Of a stretch of DNA of 64,000 nucleotides, positions 42,888 to 53,647 are shown piece after piece. The DNA lies in contig CBDDIP010000002.1 in assembly GCA_965229005.1 (NCBI GenBank), forward strand, positions 1,364,001-1,428,000, given 5' to 3'. Every line of letters starts with the position of its first letter. The stretch's first letter is position 1. This DNA comes from CBDDIP01 sp965229005 (GTDB taxonomy: Bacteria > Actinomycetota > Acidimicrobiia > Acidimicrobiales > Ilumatobacteraceae). The notes beneath the pieces were generated by a model that searched no databases, was not told where the DNA came from, and saw only the letters and a list, made by a program, of their open reading frames with translations. Made by a program: the position numbers and the translations under genes.

Positions 42888-43734
42888 AGACGAGCCAGAC
42901 CGACAGCGGGATGGCGATCCAGGCCAGGACCAGCAGCACGATCGCGTACACGGCGAAGTTGTAGGACTCGTCCTTCGGTGGGTTGCCGGCGGCGCCGATG
43001 GTCTCCCACAGGGCTCGCATCGCCTGATCCGTGCTGAGGCGAATGCGCCGGCGGGCCACGGACGCCGAGTACAGCGCGCACCAGCCGAGACCGGCGAAGA
43101 GCACCCCGAGCACCGCAGCACCCACGACGCGACCGATGGTGTTGCTGATCGCCGCGCTCCAGGCGCGGTCGAACAGCGTGGTGATCGTCGACAGGATGGC
43201 GCCGCCGAGCAGGAACGTCGGTACACCGAGGGGGTTGCCCTTGTAGCCGGGCTCGATGCGGGTTGCGTCGGCGCGAGCACGACGCAGCATCTTGTGCTCT
43301 TCGCTGCCGGGGATGGCGTTGGCCTCGCGCCGCTCGTAGATCTTGCGGATGCGCGTGACGAGCGTGTTCTGGTGGCCCTTGACGATCCAGCGGGTCATCT
43401 GCTCGACGATGTACGCGGCGATCGGTCGCAGCGGCCCCATGCGCGGCAGCTTCGCCGAGCGGGCTCCGTTGCGGTCGAGGACCTCCAGTGACCGCATCGC
43501 CATCCGGTGCGCTTCCTCGAAGCGATCAGGTCGCCACAACGGACGGACCTTGGACAGCTCGCGCACGATGTCCTGCTCCGGCTTGCCGGACCCGGCGATC
43601 TGCTCGAGCAGCTTGCCCTTCTCGTCGGGTGTGTCCGCTCGCAGGATGCGCAGTGCATCGATGCGATCGAGCAGCAGCTCGCCCTCGTGCGCGTCGTCCG
43701 GCGCTTGATGTCGAGCAACGTCAGCCTCACCCAC
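42880..43734 (-). CDS. Membrane protein with cytoplasmic N-terminal domain
   Basis: A 284-residue protein: a soluble, charged N-terminal half of about 130 residues (helical, rich in Arg/Glu: DALRILRADTPDEKGKLLEQIAGSGKPEQDIVRELSKV) and a C-terminal half with four hydrophobic segments (FLLGGAILSTITTLF, VVGAAVLGVLFAGLGW, and a final VYAIVLLVLAWIAIPLSVWLVF). I do not recognise the family. Divergent from mscL (53 bp between starts). Confidence 0.65.
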   Translation of the reverse strand: MGEADVARHQAPDDAHEGELLLDRIDALRILRADTPDEKGKLLEQIAGSGKPEQDIVRELSKVRPLWRPDRFEEAHRMAMRSLEVLDRNGARSAKLPRMGPLRPIAAYIVEQMTRWIVKGHQNTLVTRIRKIYERREANAIPGSEEHKMLRRARADATRIEPGYKGNPLGVPTFLLGGAILSTITTLFDRAWSAAISNTIGRVVGAAVLGVLFAGLGWCALYSASVARRRIRLSTDQAMRALWETIGAAGNPPKDESYNFAVYAIVLLVLAWIAIPLSVWLVFS

Positions 43735-43786
43735 GAGCGTGAACCTAATATCAGCGCCAGGCGGACCGAGTCAGGAGGACCACGTC

Positions 43787-44176
43787 ATGAAGAATTTCGT
43801 CAGTGAGTTCAAGAAGTTCATCGCCACCGGCAACGTGATCGAGCTGGCCGTTGCGGTCATCCTCGGCACGGCGATCAAGGCGGTGATCGACGCATTCATC
43901 GCGAACGTCGCCAATCCTGTGATCGGTGCAATCGTCGGCAAGCCCAACCTCGACAACTTCCTCACGATCACGGTGCGCAAGGGAACGGCGAACGAGTCGA
44001 CCATCTCGTTCGGCGCCGTGCTGACGCAGATCATCAGCCTGCTCATCGTGGGCTTGGTGCTGTTCCTGATCGTGAAGGCGTACAACCGCATGAAGAAGAA
44101 GGAAGAGGCAGCCGATCCGGGCCCCACGGAGATCGAGCTGCTGACCGAGATCCGCGACTCGCTGCGCGCCCGTTGA
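43787..44176 (+). CDS. mscL: Large-conductance mechanosensitive channel
   Basis: A 129-residue two-helix protein that forms a pentameric pore opened by membrane tension, releasing solutes on hypo-osmotic shock. FKKFIATGNVIELAVAVILGTAIKAVIDAFIANVANPVIGAIVG is the pore-lining TM1 and loop, TISFGAVLTQIISLLIVGLVLFLIVKAYNRMKKK is TM2, and ELLTEIRDSLRAR the C-terminal helix. Full family length. AGGAGG lies 8 bp before the ATG. Confidence 0.95.
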   Translation: MKNFVSEFKKFIATGNVIELAVAVILGTAIKAVIDAFIANVANPVIGAIVGKPNLDNFLTITVRKGTANESTISFGAVLTQIISLLIVGLVLFLIVKAYNRMKKKEEAADPGPTEIELLTEIRDSLRAR

Positions 44177-44235
44177 CGGTGACATCCGGCAGATGACTTG
44201 CTTCGCGCTGGCGAAGTCGGTCGAATAGACGGTTC

Positions 44236-45177
44236 ATGGTTGTGCGGCGTGAGCTCCTGATCACTGTCGCGCTCGTCCTCAGTGCGTGCGCGGCCTCTGC
44301 CGGCGCGCCCGCTGCGACCCAGAGCGGCATCGGTGGCGTCGGCGTGCTGCCCGACCCGATGGGCACGGGCGTCGCCGTCGATCGAACGACCACCACGAGC
44401 ACCATCCCCGTGACGTTGCCGCTGAACTCCGACACGGTCGGCGAGCACGCCGGTGGCAACCGGGTGCTGGTCATCGGCGACTCGATCCTGGCCAGCACGT
44501 CGAAGCGCTACACCAACGACCTGTGCAAGATCCTGGTGCCGAACGGGTGGCAGGTGGAGCTCGAAGCGGAGACCGGCAGGTTCGTCGAGTTCGGCAAGAA
44601 GGTGCTCGACTCTCGCCTCGGCGCCGGGTGGGATGCGGCCGTGATCGGGCTGGGCAGCAACTTCAACGGCGACCTGGACGACTACCGCGAGCGCATGTCG
44701 GCGCTGGTCGAGCGGCTCGCACCGCGTCCGGTGATCCTCATCACCGTCACCGAGTTCCTGCCCAACCGGGCGAAGGTCAACGAGATCATCCACGAGATGG
44801 CCGAGCAGTACGACAACGTGGTGGTCGTCGACTGGGCGGCCACCACCGCCGACGATCCGCACCTGCTGGGCGGCGACAACCTGCACCTCACCAACGAGGG
44901 GCGCGCTGCGCTGGCGTTCAACATCGGGCTGGCGATGGGCGTGGCGCCGGAGACACCGGGCAAGTGCTTCGACGCCGTGTACACCGACGATTCGGCGCTC
45001 AGCGTCGACGGAAGCACCACCACCTCGACGACGATCAAGAAGACCGGTGGCGGCACGAAGAGCACCACCACGACCACGATCAAGCCGCGCACAGGCACGA
45101 CCACGACGGCGCCCAAGCCGACGACGACCACATCGCCCCCGGACATCACGCTGCCGCCGCTGCCCACCGGCACCTGA
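44236..45177 (+). CDS. SGNH-hydrolase-like lipoprotein with Thr-rich tail
   Basis: A 313-residue secreted protein: lipoprotein signal (LLITVALVLSACAA, lipidation Cys18), then an SGNH fold. Block I is VLVIGDSIL with nucleophile Ser83; GLGSNFNGDL corresponds to the Asn block, ITVTEFLPNR follows, and DNLHLTNEGRAALA holds the catalytic Asp214/His217. After residue 255 the protein is a Thr/Ser/Pro/Lys linker (STTTSTTIKKTGGG...TTTTTIKPRTG), probably wall-spanning. Likely an extracellular esterase or O-acetyl hydrolase. Confidence 0.82.
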   Translation: MVVRRELLITVALVLSACAASAGAPAATQSGIGGVGVLPDPMGTGVAVDRTTTTSTIPVTLPLNSDTVGEHAGGNRVLVIGDSILASTSKRYTNDLCKILVPNGWQVELEAETGRFVEFGKKVLDSRLGAGWDAAVIGLGSNFNGDLDDYRERMSALVERLAPRPVILITVTEFLPNRAKVNEIIHEMAEQYDNVVVVDWAATTADDPHLLGGDNLHLTNEGRAALAFNIGLAMGVAPETPGKCFDAVYTDDSALSVDGSTTTSTTIKKTGGGTKSTTTTTIKPRTGTTTTAPKPTTTTSPPDITLPPLPTGT

Positions 45178-45198
45178 GCGGCGCCGGGGCGACTCGTG

Positions 45199-45615
45199 TT
45201 ATGGGGCCAGCGCGCCCAAGCCGGGCAGGTTGCGCAGCACGGCGAACCCGATGAGCACGGCCGGCAACGCGTTCATGAACGTCTGCGGCACGCGATCGAC
45301 GAGTGATCGAGTGGGTCGACCCGATGAGGCGCGCAGCCACAACCACCAGCCGGCGACGATGGCCAGCAGCACGACCGGCGTGAACAGGTTGTAGCCGAGC
45401 GCCTGCGCCGGGTGACCGGTGAGCAGTTCGTGCGTGCCGCGGGTGAGTCCGCACAACGGGCACCACAGACCAGTCAGCGCATGCAGCGGACAGGCCGGGA
45501 AGCGACTGCCCGGAGCGGCCGGGTCGTTGGTTGCGACCAGTGCAGCGGCCGCCGCCAGTGCGCCACCCGTGGCCAGCGGTGCTGTGACTGGCGGCAGGCG
45601 GCGGGGGAGAACCAC
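45199..45615 (-). CDS. DUF2752 membrane protein
   Basis: A 138-residue protein with the DUF2752 signature FPACPLHALTGLWCPLCGLTRGTHELLTGHPAQALGYN, in which the C-P-x-C-G-x-T-R-x-x-H region faces the membrane, plus three or four hydrophobic segments. The GTG at 45615 is 26 bp from the divergent ABC-F GTG at 45641; longer readings would run into that gene. Function unknown. Confidence 0.82.
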   Translation of the reverse strand: MVLPRRLPPVTAPLATGGALAAAAALVATNDPAAPGSRFPACPLHALTGLWCPLCGLTRGTHELLTGHPAQALGYNLFTPVVLLAIVAGWWLWLRASSGRPTRSLVDRVPQTFMNALPAVLIGFAVLRNLPGLGALAP

Positions 45616-45640
45616 GACGCTGATCGTAGGATCGTTCGAC

Positions 45641-47257
<1,617 letters not shown>

Positions 47258-47290
47258 CGCCAGGTGTTCGTTCAACAGCGGTCCGAAGTG

Positions 47291-47310
47291 CACAAGACCG
47301 AGGGCTTGTG
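47291..47310 (+). terminator. Weak hairpin after the ABC-F gene
   Basis: CACAAG (47291-47296) and CTTGTG (47305-47310) form a 6-bp stem with an 8-nt loop, 34 bp after the ABC-F stop. It marks the left edge of the A/T-richer accessory block 2. Confidence 0.35.
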
Positions 47311-47426
47311 TCGCGCCTACGTCAGAGCTGCTTTGGGCCAACACGGGAGCTGGTTCCCGCCTCGTTAGGCGAATACGCTGCGCAGTACTCTAAGACGATG
47401 CGTTCTGAACTTGGCATCAGGTAGTC

Positions 47427-48563
47427 GTGGTGGAGGGGGTCGGGGAGCGGCAGTTTCGTCCACTCGGCTGGTCCGCGAGCAGATTGCAACTGACCGAACA
47501 TTCAGCGCCCTCGCTGATGGCAGGAGACCTGCTCCTGCTGCGGCCTAACGAGGATGTACTACGAATAGCGAGACGGAAGCTATCCATCAAATGCGTTGTC
47601 ATCCTCGGTGGGTTCCTAGTGTTCTACGGGGCGGCAGTGCTGCTGGCAAACTCTCTCTGGGAGGCCGCTCTCCTCCTGCCGCTTCTTGCTGGCTCACTCT
47701 TCGCCATTGGTACCTGCATCATGCACGATTCAAATCATTCGGTATTCGCGTCGCCTCGTGTCAACAAGGTACTTTCCCATTCGGGGGAGATTCTCGGCGT
47801 CAGCTCAGCTATCTGGCGAGCAGAACACAACGATTCGCACCACTATTCGACAAACGTAGTCGGCGTAGATTTGGCTCTCAATCAAGCTCCACTTGCCCGC
47901 CTTGCCCCCACGCAGCAGGCGCATTCGATGCACCGATTCCAGCAAGTGTACCTCTGGCCACTTTACGGATTTGTCCTGATCCAATGGACGTTCGTTGCTG
48001 ATCTCCAGAAGTCGTGGCGCGCTAGGAGCGATAAGTCTTCCAACCCTTCTGGAGCTCGCAGATTGCCCACGACCTCATCAATACTGCTCTCGAAGGCGGC
48101 GCATCTATCTTGGGCAATCGGAATTCCGATGATGTTCCATCGTTGGTGGTGTGTCCTCCTTGGATATATGGCGTGTTCGTGGTTTGTGGGATTTCTCCTT
48201 ACCATCGTATTTCAGGTCTCGCATTGCGTCGATAAAACCATGTTTATGAACAACGCAAGTCCCCGATCTGGGCAGGATTTTGCAAATCATCAACTCAAGA
48301 CGACCGCAAATACGCGAATCAGCTCGTCGATGATCGGCCGGTCATGGGAATGGTTGATAGGTGGGTTGAACTTTCAAATCGAGCATCATCTGTTTCCGAA
48401 GGCACCTCACACCTGCTACCGAAACTTGTCTCAAGAAGTGCAGTCGCTGTGCCATCGACGCGGTGTTGAGTACATTGAACACCTCGGGATGCGGGATGCG
48501 GTACGTTCGCACTATCGATGGTTGAAGATGATGGGCGAAACAGATCCGCCCAAAGCAATCTAG
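47427..48563 (+). CDS. Membrane fatty acid desaturase
   Basis: A 378-residue di-iron desaturase introducing a cis double bond into an acyl chain, acting in the membrane. The three His boxes are visible: HDSNH, HNDSHH and the C-terminal QIEHHLFP; the Gln in the last box is typical of front-end/linoleoyl-CoA-type desaturases, though no cytochrome b5 domain is fused. Hydrophobic pairs surround each box. The GTG at 47427 or the ATG at 47517 (MAGDLLLL) may be the start. Base composition is markedly richer in A/T than the backbone, suggesting transfer. The GT2 gene follows after 36 bp. Confidence 0.85.
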   Translation: MVEGVGERQFRPLGWSASRLQLTEHSAPSLMAGDLLLLRPNEDVLRIARRKLSIKCVVILGGFLVFYGAAVLLANSLWEAALLLPLLAGSLFAIGTCIMHDSNHSVFASPRVNKVLSHSGEILGVSSAIWRAEHNDSHHYSTNVVGVDLALNQAPLARLAPTQQAHSMHRFQQVYLWPLYGFVLIQWTFVADLQKSWRARSDKSSNPSGARRLPTTSSILLSKAAHLSWAIGIPMMFHRWWCVLLGYMACSWFVGFLLTIVFQVSHCVDKTMFMNNASPRSGQDFANHQLKTTANTRISSSMIGRSWEWLIGGLNFQIEHHLFPKAPHTCYRNLSQEVQSLCHRRGVEYIEHLGMRDAVRSHYRWLKMMGETDPPKAI

Positions 48564-48599
48564 CGGCGGAGCGACGGGGAGAAATAGGCGGACATCGCA

Positions 48600-49319
48600 A
48601 TGAAATTTTCATTCATCATTCCCGCACGGAACGAAGCTGGATATGTGGCAACCACTGTCGGTTCGATCGTGGAGCAGCTTCGGTTCACCGGAATCGAATA
48701 CGAAGTTTTGGTAGTCGACGGAGAGAGTAGCGATTGTACAGCTCGAGAGGCGGACCTTGCCGGAGCCGCTGTTCACTCGCTTGCGCCCTCGACCATCGGA
48801 GCGGCTCGAAACTTTGGTGCGTCAAAGAGTGTCGGTGATCTTTTGATTCATATGGATGCTGACAGCAGATTCCATGACCTGCAGGGCCTCGTGCTCAGAC
48901 TCGAGAAGGAGTTCGCAAGTAGTGTGATTGTCGGCGCAACCGCGCGTCTCGCCGTGTACCCGTCTGAGGAAACGCTAAAGGATAGGTTATTCCATTGGAT
49001 CTTCTCACAGTTTATTCGGTTAGGAACCTCGTGGGGGGGACTCTTGGCAAAAGGCGAATGTCAGATCGTTCGACGCAGCGCATTCGAAAGAGTTGGAGGA
49101 TATCGTGACCAAATCGTCGTGGGTGAGGATTGCCTTCTGTGGCGAGATCTTCGTCGTATCGGACGTCTGAGCTACCTGCGGGATGCATACGTATTTCATT
49201 CTCCGCGCAGGTTTAGACAGCATGGATATGTTCGAGTGCTGCTCAAGTACGCGCGTGAAGGAGTTTGGCTTGTGTTGTTTCGGAGGTCCTATGTCCATAA
49301 GTGGGAGGAAGTACGATGA
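48600..49319 (+). CDS. GT2 family glycosyltransferase
   Basis: A 239-residue GT-A enzyme: FSFIIPARNEAGYVATTVGSI start, EVLVVDGESSDCT, GAARNFGA, the metal-binding HMDADSRF (DxD), and GGYRDQIVVGEDCLLWRDLRR containing the catalytic-base region. No large membrane domain; one hydrophobic stretch near 123-140 could associate with membrane. The stop overlaps the next ATG (ATGA). A/T-rich like its neighbours. Confidence 0.85.
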   Translation: MKFSFIIPARNEAGYVATTVGSIVEQLRFTGIEYEVLVVDGESSDCTAREADLAGAAVHSLAPSTIGAARNFGASKSVGDLLIHMDADSRFHDLQGLVLRLEKEFASSVIVGATARLAVYPSEETLKDRLFHWIFSQFIRLGTSWGGLLAKGECQIVRRSAFERVGGYRDQIVVGEDCLLWRDLRRIGRLSYLRDAYVFHSPRRFRQHGYVRVLLKYAREGVWLVLFRRSYVHKWEEVR

Positions 49320-50128
49320 ACTCTTCGCTCGACAGGCAGCTTTCTATATGGCAGGACGAGTATCGATCCCTATCGGCGGACATTACAGCTCGCGTTGACT
49401 TGCAGCAGAAGAATATGAATGTTTGCCTAGTAGCACTTACCGCAATAGCCGGATATATCTTCAACTATTGGAACAGCCACAGTCTGAATGAACTAAGAAC
49501 GGGCCAGTTGGCAACCCTTGTAGTAATCGCACCGCTACTTGGACTAGTTTTCGTCTGGCGGCATCTGGATCACGACGCAAATATCATCGAGAAGGCCTCG
49601 TATCTTTACCATGTGGTCCGACCTAGAATGGTGGCCGCAACGGGCGACAATACAGTCATCGGGTTTGAAGAGTATTTGAGAATGAGCCGGTTCGGCCGGT
49701 TCGGTCGGCTCGGACCGCTCTGGGTATTGGGAAACGAGCACGTCATCCCGCTCGCTTACATTGGAGCCTTTTACGTTTACGCATGGGATCTGAGAGCGGA
49801 GTCAGATGGAAGAGCAGGAGATGCGAAGGGGATCTTTGACTGGCTACTGTACGTGGGTTCGGGGCTTCTCATAGTGACGGTGGTTATGGCTGTCGCAACT
49901 TCGGTTCGATACGCAACAGTCACGAGCCAGAATGCGCTGCAGAAGGGAACACCTTCTTCGGTCCCGGCGAGCGCACCAAGCGTCACTCCCACGTTGGTCA
50001 AGGCGACAGCGAGTACGAAGACGTATCACGTCCCCGGCGGTCGTTACTACGATCGCGTCGTTGGCGACATTCTCTTCGCCACCGAGGCGGAGGCCCTCGC
50101 TGCCGGATACAAGGCCTCGAAGCACTGA
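49316..50128 (+). CDS. Membrane protein with C-terminal sunset domain
   Basis: A 270-residue protein. The N-terminus is helical and charged (DRQLSIWQDEYRSLSADITARVDLQQKNMNV), followed by two close membrane segments (VCLVALTAIAGYIF, LATLVVIAPLLGLVFVW), later ones near 152-165 and 185-205, then a Ser/Pro/Thr linker. The last 38 residues, TYHVPGGRYYDRVVGDILFATEAEALAAGYKASKH, match the small sunset domain (YHVPG-RYY ... F-T-EAEA-AAGY). ATG overlaps the GT2 stop. The composition changes back towards high GC within the sunset-domain coding part. Role unknown. Confidence 0.7.
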   Translation: MNSSLDRQLSIWQDEYRSLSADITARVDLQQKNMNVCLVALTAIAGYIFNYWNSHSLNELRTGQLATLVVIAPLLGLVFVWRHLDHDANIIEKASYLYHVVRPRMVAATGDNTVIGFEEYLRMSRFGRFGRLGPLWVLGNEHVIPLAYIGAFYVYAWDLRAESDGRAGDAKGIFDWLLYVGSGLLIVTVVMAVATSVRYATVTSQNALQKGTPSSVPASAPSVTPTLVKATASTKTYHVPGGRYYDRVVGDILFATEAEALAAGYKASKH

Positions 50129-50219
50129 GCCGTAGAGCGTGACCTGGTTCCGATCGGCAGCGGTATCCGGCTGACCGTCGAGTGATCGGGCGCCCGACGG
50201 GCAGGGCTACGGTTCGCGC

Positions 50220-51125
50220 ATGCGAATCGGAACCATGAGCGGGGCGATCAACACCGGGACCATCGACGACGTGATCGCCGAGGCGCGACGAGCGGTCGAC
50301 GACGGGTTCCACTCGTTCTGGGTGTCACAGATCTTCAGCCACGACGCACTCACGGTGCTGGCGCTCGTCGGTCGCGAGGTGGCGGGCATCGAGCTCGGCA
50401 CGGCCGTGGTGCCGACCTACCCGCGCCACCCGATGATGCTGGCGCAGCAGGCGCTCACTGTGCAGGCCGCGACCGGCGGTCGGCTGGCGCTCGGCATCGG
50501 GCTCTCGCACCAGATCGTCGTCGAGATGATGTGGGGTCTGAACTTCGGCAAGCCGGTGCGCCACACCCGCGAGTACCTGTCGGTGCTGATGCCGCTGCTG
50601 GAGGGCAAGCCGGTGGGCTTCGCTGGTGAGGAGTTCAAGGTCAACGGTGGCATCGCGGTGGCCGGCGGGTCGCGGCCGTCGGTGCTCGTCGCCGCGCTCG
50701 GACCACAGATGCTGCGCGTCACCGGCACGTTGGCCGACGGCACGTCGACGTGGTGCGTCGGCCCGAAGACGCTCGCCGAGCTCACCGTCCCGGTGCTGCG
50801 CCAGGCCGCTGCCGATGCCGGTCGTCCGGAGCCGCGCGTCGTGTGCGCCCTGCCGGTGTGCGTCACCGACGACGTCGACGCCGCCCGCAAGCGCGCCGCC
50901 GAGGTGTTCGCCGTGTACGACACGCTCCCCAGCTACAAGACGATGATGGACCGCGAGGGCGTCGACGGCCCCTCCGGGTTGGCCATCGTCGGCACCGAGG
51001 ACGAGGTGCGCGACCAGATCGCCGGCGTCGCGGCCGCAGGTGTCACCGACTTCAACGCCGGCGCCTTCCCCGGTAACCCCGAGGAGGACGAGCGCACGCG
51101 AGAACTGCTGCGGAGCCTCGTGTGA
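50220..51125 (+). CDS. LLM class F420-dependent oxidoreductase
   Basis: A 301-residue luciferase-like enzyme; MRIGTMSGAINTGTIDDVIAEARRAVDDGFHSFWVSQIFSHDALTVLALVGREVAGIELGTAVVPTYPRHPMMLAQQALTVQAATGGRLALGIGLSH follows the F420-dependent TIGR03564-like pattern. FAVYDTLPSYKTMMDREG near the C-terminus is typical too. ATG at 50220. The stop overlaps the crotonase GTG (GTGTGA), so both genes are cotranscribed. Substrate unknown. Confidence 0.85.
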   Translation: MRIGTMSGAINTGTIDDVIAEARRAVDDGFHSFWVSQIFSHDALTVLALVGREVAGIELGTAVVPTYPRHPMMLAQQALTVQAATGGRLALGIGLSHQIVVEMMWGLNFGKPVRHTREYLSVLMPLLEGKPVGFAGEEFKVNGGIAVAGGSRPSVLVAALGPQMLRVTGTLADGTSTWCVGPKTLAELTVPVLRQAAADAGRPEPRVVCALPVCVTDDVDAARKRAAEVFAVYDTLPSYKTMMDREGVDGPSGLAIVGTEDEVRDQIAGVAAAGVTDFNAGAFPGNPEEDERTRELLRSLV

Positions 51126-51988
51126 CTTCCGACGGCAGCGCCACCGATCGCTACGCGGCGTTCACCGCGCTGCGCGTCGAGCTCGTCGACGGCGTCGCCA
51201 CGGTCGTCATCGACAACGGGACGATCAACCTGTTCGACCTGATGCTGTACATGGAGATGGCCCGACTCGTCGACCTGCTCGCCGACGATCCGGACGTACG
51301 CGTCGTGGTGCTGCGATCGGCGAACCCGTCGTTCTTCATCGCCCACTTCGACGTCTCGCTGATCCTGCAGTTGCCGCCCGGCGATGGGATTGCGAGCACC
51401 GAGCTGAACGCGTTCCAGCGGATGTGCGAGGGCTTGCGCACGATGCCCAAGGCGACCATCGCCGTCGTCGAGGGCCGCGTCGGCGGCGGTGGCAGCGAGC
51501 TGACGCTGAGCTGCGACATGCGTTTCGCCACGCCGGACGCAGTCTTCTCCCAGCCGGAGGTCGCCCTCGGCATCCTCCCCGGTGGCAGCGGAACCGTTCG
51601 GCTGCCGCGGTTGATCGGCCGCAGCCGTGCCTTGGAGGTGATCCTCGGTTGCGAGGACATCGACGCGGCCACCGCCGAGTCGTGGGGCTGGGTCAACCGG
51701 GTGCTGCGTCCCGGTCAGATTCACGCCCACGTCGACACCCTCGCCCGGCGCATCGCCGGCTTCCCACCGCATGCCGTCGCCGCAGCGAAGGCGTCGGTAC
51801 TGCGCGCCGATGCAGGCGTCACCGAACAGCTCATCGCCGAGGGCGACGCGTTCGGCATGACGCTCAACGAGTCCGGCACCCGCGCGGCGATGGAGCGGTT
51901 CCTCCAGATCGGCGGGCAGACCGTGGACGGCGAGCTGCGCCTCGGCCAGCTCGTAGCCGACATCGGAGGTCCTCGGGTACTGGACTGA
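51122..51988 (+). CDS. Enoyl-CoA hydratase/isomerase family protein
   Basis: A 288-residue crotonase. RVVVLRSANPSFFIAHFDV forms the first oxyanion region, VVEGRVGGGGSELTLSCDMRFATPDAVFSQPEVALGILPGGSGTVRLPRLIG the core, in which the usual GG-G-E-L-A catalytic segment is recognisable; the Glu of SQPEVALG is in the usual active-site position. Start GTG 51122. The last seven or so codons (51966-51988) coincide with the antisense end of a phage portal gene, so the original C-terminus was probably replaced by the insertion of block 3. Confidence 0.85.
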   Translation: MTSDGSATDRYAAFTALRVELVDGVATVVIDNGTINLFDLMLYMEMARLVDLLADDPDVRVVVLRSANPSFFIAHFDVSLILQLPPGDGIASTELNAFQRMCEGLRTMPKATIAVVEGRVGGGGSELTLSCDMRFATPDAVFSQPEVALGILPGGSGTVRLPRLIGRSRALEVILGCEDIDAATAESWGWVNRVLRPGQIHAHVDTLARRIAGFPPHAVAAAKASVLRADAGVTEQLIAEGDAFGMTLNESGTRAAMERFLQIGGQTVDGELRLGQLVADIGGPRVLD

Positions 51989-52985
51989 CGAAGTCGAGTT
52001 CGAGCGTCGGGTCATAGATCTTCACGAGGGTGTTCTGCACCTGCTTCACGAACTAGCGGATGCGGGGCTCAACGTTTATGCGGGCGTTGATGTAGAAGCC
52101 GGCGCCGAGGTTCGCGCGGTGACATTCTCTAGCATGCCGGGGAGAGGCGGAACATTGCCAGGATCTCGTCACGGCTGAACTCACGGCTCTGGATGAAATC
52201 GAGGTCGCGCTGGCCCATGATCGTCGTTACGTCGCCGCCTTCGATGAGCATCCGCTTGCCGGCGTCTCGGTGCCGGTGTGCTCGTCTGCGAACTGCTCCG
52301 TCCAGCGGGCGTAGGCCTCGTCGGTCAGTGGCTCGTTGGCCTTGAACACCGGGCTTGGGCGGGCGTTGTTGGCGAGGAAGTGCTGGTTCCACGCCTTCAT
52401 CTGTGAGTCGATGTCAATGGTGACGGTAGCAGCAGAGACGATCGAGCGGCCGTAGAACGGGCCAGCTGGGTCCGGGTTGATGTCCCGGATGAAGGCAGGC
52501 AGCGGATAGTCGTTGCCGGCGTACTTTGACTATGGTCTTGGCCCAGATGTCGCCGACCTTGAGCTGCGCCCTGGTGCGCTGGCACGATCTGCAGCGCTGA
52601 CGGCAGGCGCCCTTGGCTCGGGATAAACGGCTTGCCATGCAGGTCGGTTATCAGGATGTAGCCCTCACCGGTGAGGTTCATGTACGTGAAGTGGAGCTGC
52701 CGCATTTGCTCGCCGGTGAACACGGGGTTGGGATCGTTGAGGAGTTCGAAGAGCTCAAGCTCCGGTCCGCTCGTGATCTTCTCCCGATCACCATCCTTCT
52801 TTCTTGGGGAAGAGCTTCAGCTCGACGGCAGCGGTCGGTTCGACGATCGCGGTGTTTGCTGCGCACACGCAGCCGACGTTGGCGCCAACTTGTGACTGCT
52901 TGTCCTTGAACTGGTTGATCCGGCGTCCGCCGGCCTCACCCCATAGGGCACCAATTTGCGAGAGAGACGGTATAGATTCCTTGGC
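51966..52985 (-). pseudogene. Phage portal protein, multiply frameshifted
   Basis: Reading the minus strand through several frames recovers a contiguous HK97-type portal: GALWGEAGGRRINQFKDKQ and TAAVELKLFPKKEG (about 52980-52790), GPELELFELLNDPNPVFTGEQMRQLHFTYMNLTGEGYILI and GRLPSALQIVPAH (52790-52560), RAQLKVGDIWAKTIVKV, MLIEGGDVTTIMGQRDLDFIQSREFSRDEILAMFRLSPA (52250-52130), and NLGAGFYINARINVEPRIR, FVKQVQNTLVKIYDPTLELDFVSPVPEDL (to about 51966). At least four shifts and a stop break it. It is the only clear structural phage gene here and marks a decayed prophage whose left edge cuts into the crotonase gene. Confidence 0.7.
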
Positions 52986-52999
52986 CTGAGAGTCGACGA

Positions 53000-53647
53000 T
53001 TGCTCTTACTAGTCGTATGTGTAGTGGGGCTTCCTGACTCTGATATCTGGGGGGAGAGTCCGAGCAGAACAGAGGTCCTCAGGATCATCGAGCGCATGGA
53101 CTGGAACCTCGTGTACGACGCGCTTGAGGCGGTGTGCGAGGGCGGCTCCTACTACGACGATGACGTAAACAAGCGGTTCGCCCAATCCGGCATGGCCTAC
53201 GAGATGACCGACGGGAAGATCTACCTGTACGACGAGGAGGCTGCGGAGCTGGAGGTGGCTGACGCTGACGAGGAACCCCTGTCGATGCTCGATGGCCGGT
53301 TCGCGCCTGTGCGCAAGCAATACGAGAAGGCGCGGGACGCGCTGCACGGTCGTCCAGCCGACCTGGAGAAGGCCGTGTCGGAGTCAGTAGGCGCGCTCGA
53401 AGCCGTAGCTCACGTCCTCACGGGCAAGAAGGACTTCGCCCCAGCGATCGACGTCGCCTTGAAGTGACGCAGCGGTCTCGGTGCGTTCGGAGCCTCGGTG
53501 AAGCAGTTATACGGATTCGCCTCGCAGCTGCCCGGTGCTCGACATGGCCGGCACTCCGAGCCCGACATCACTTTCGCTGAGGCGAAGTACGTTGTGCGAG
53601 CTGCGGGCATCGCCATCACCTACCTGATCGAGTCGAGCGACGGATGA
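53000..53647 (+). pseudogene. AbiJ-like/HEPN abortive-infection protein with in-frame TGA
   Basis: The frame runs from 53000 (more likely functional from about 53096, MDWNLVYDALEAVCEGGSYY) to a TGA at 53465-53467, then continues in the same frame for 59 codons to a TGA at 53645. Both halves together match the C-terminal part of AbiJ-like proteins: LEKAVSESVGALEAVAHVLTGKKDFAPAIDVALK, stop, RSGLGAFGASVKQLYGFASQLPGARHG, EPDITFAEAKYVVRAAGIAITYLIESSDG. A Trp or Arg codon mutated to TGA would explain it. GARHG resembles the RxxxH-type loop of HEPN nucleases only loosely. The family assignment is from memory of the pattern. The stop overlaps the ATG of the next gene, which argues for an originally intact operon. 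Confidence 0.5.
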
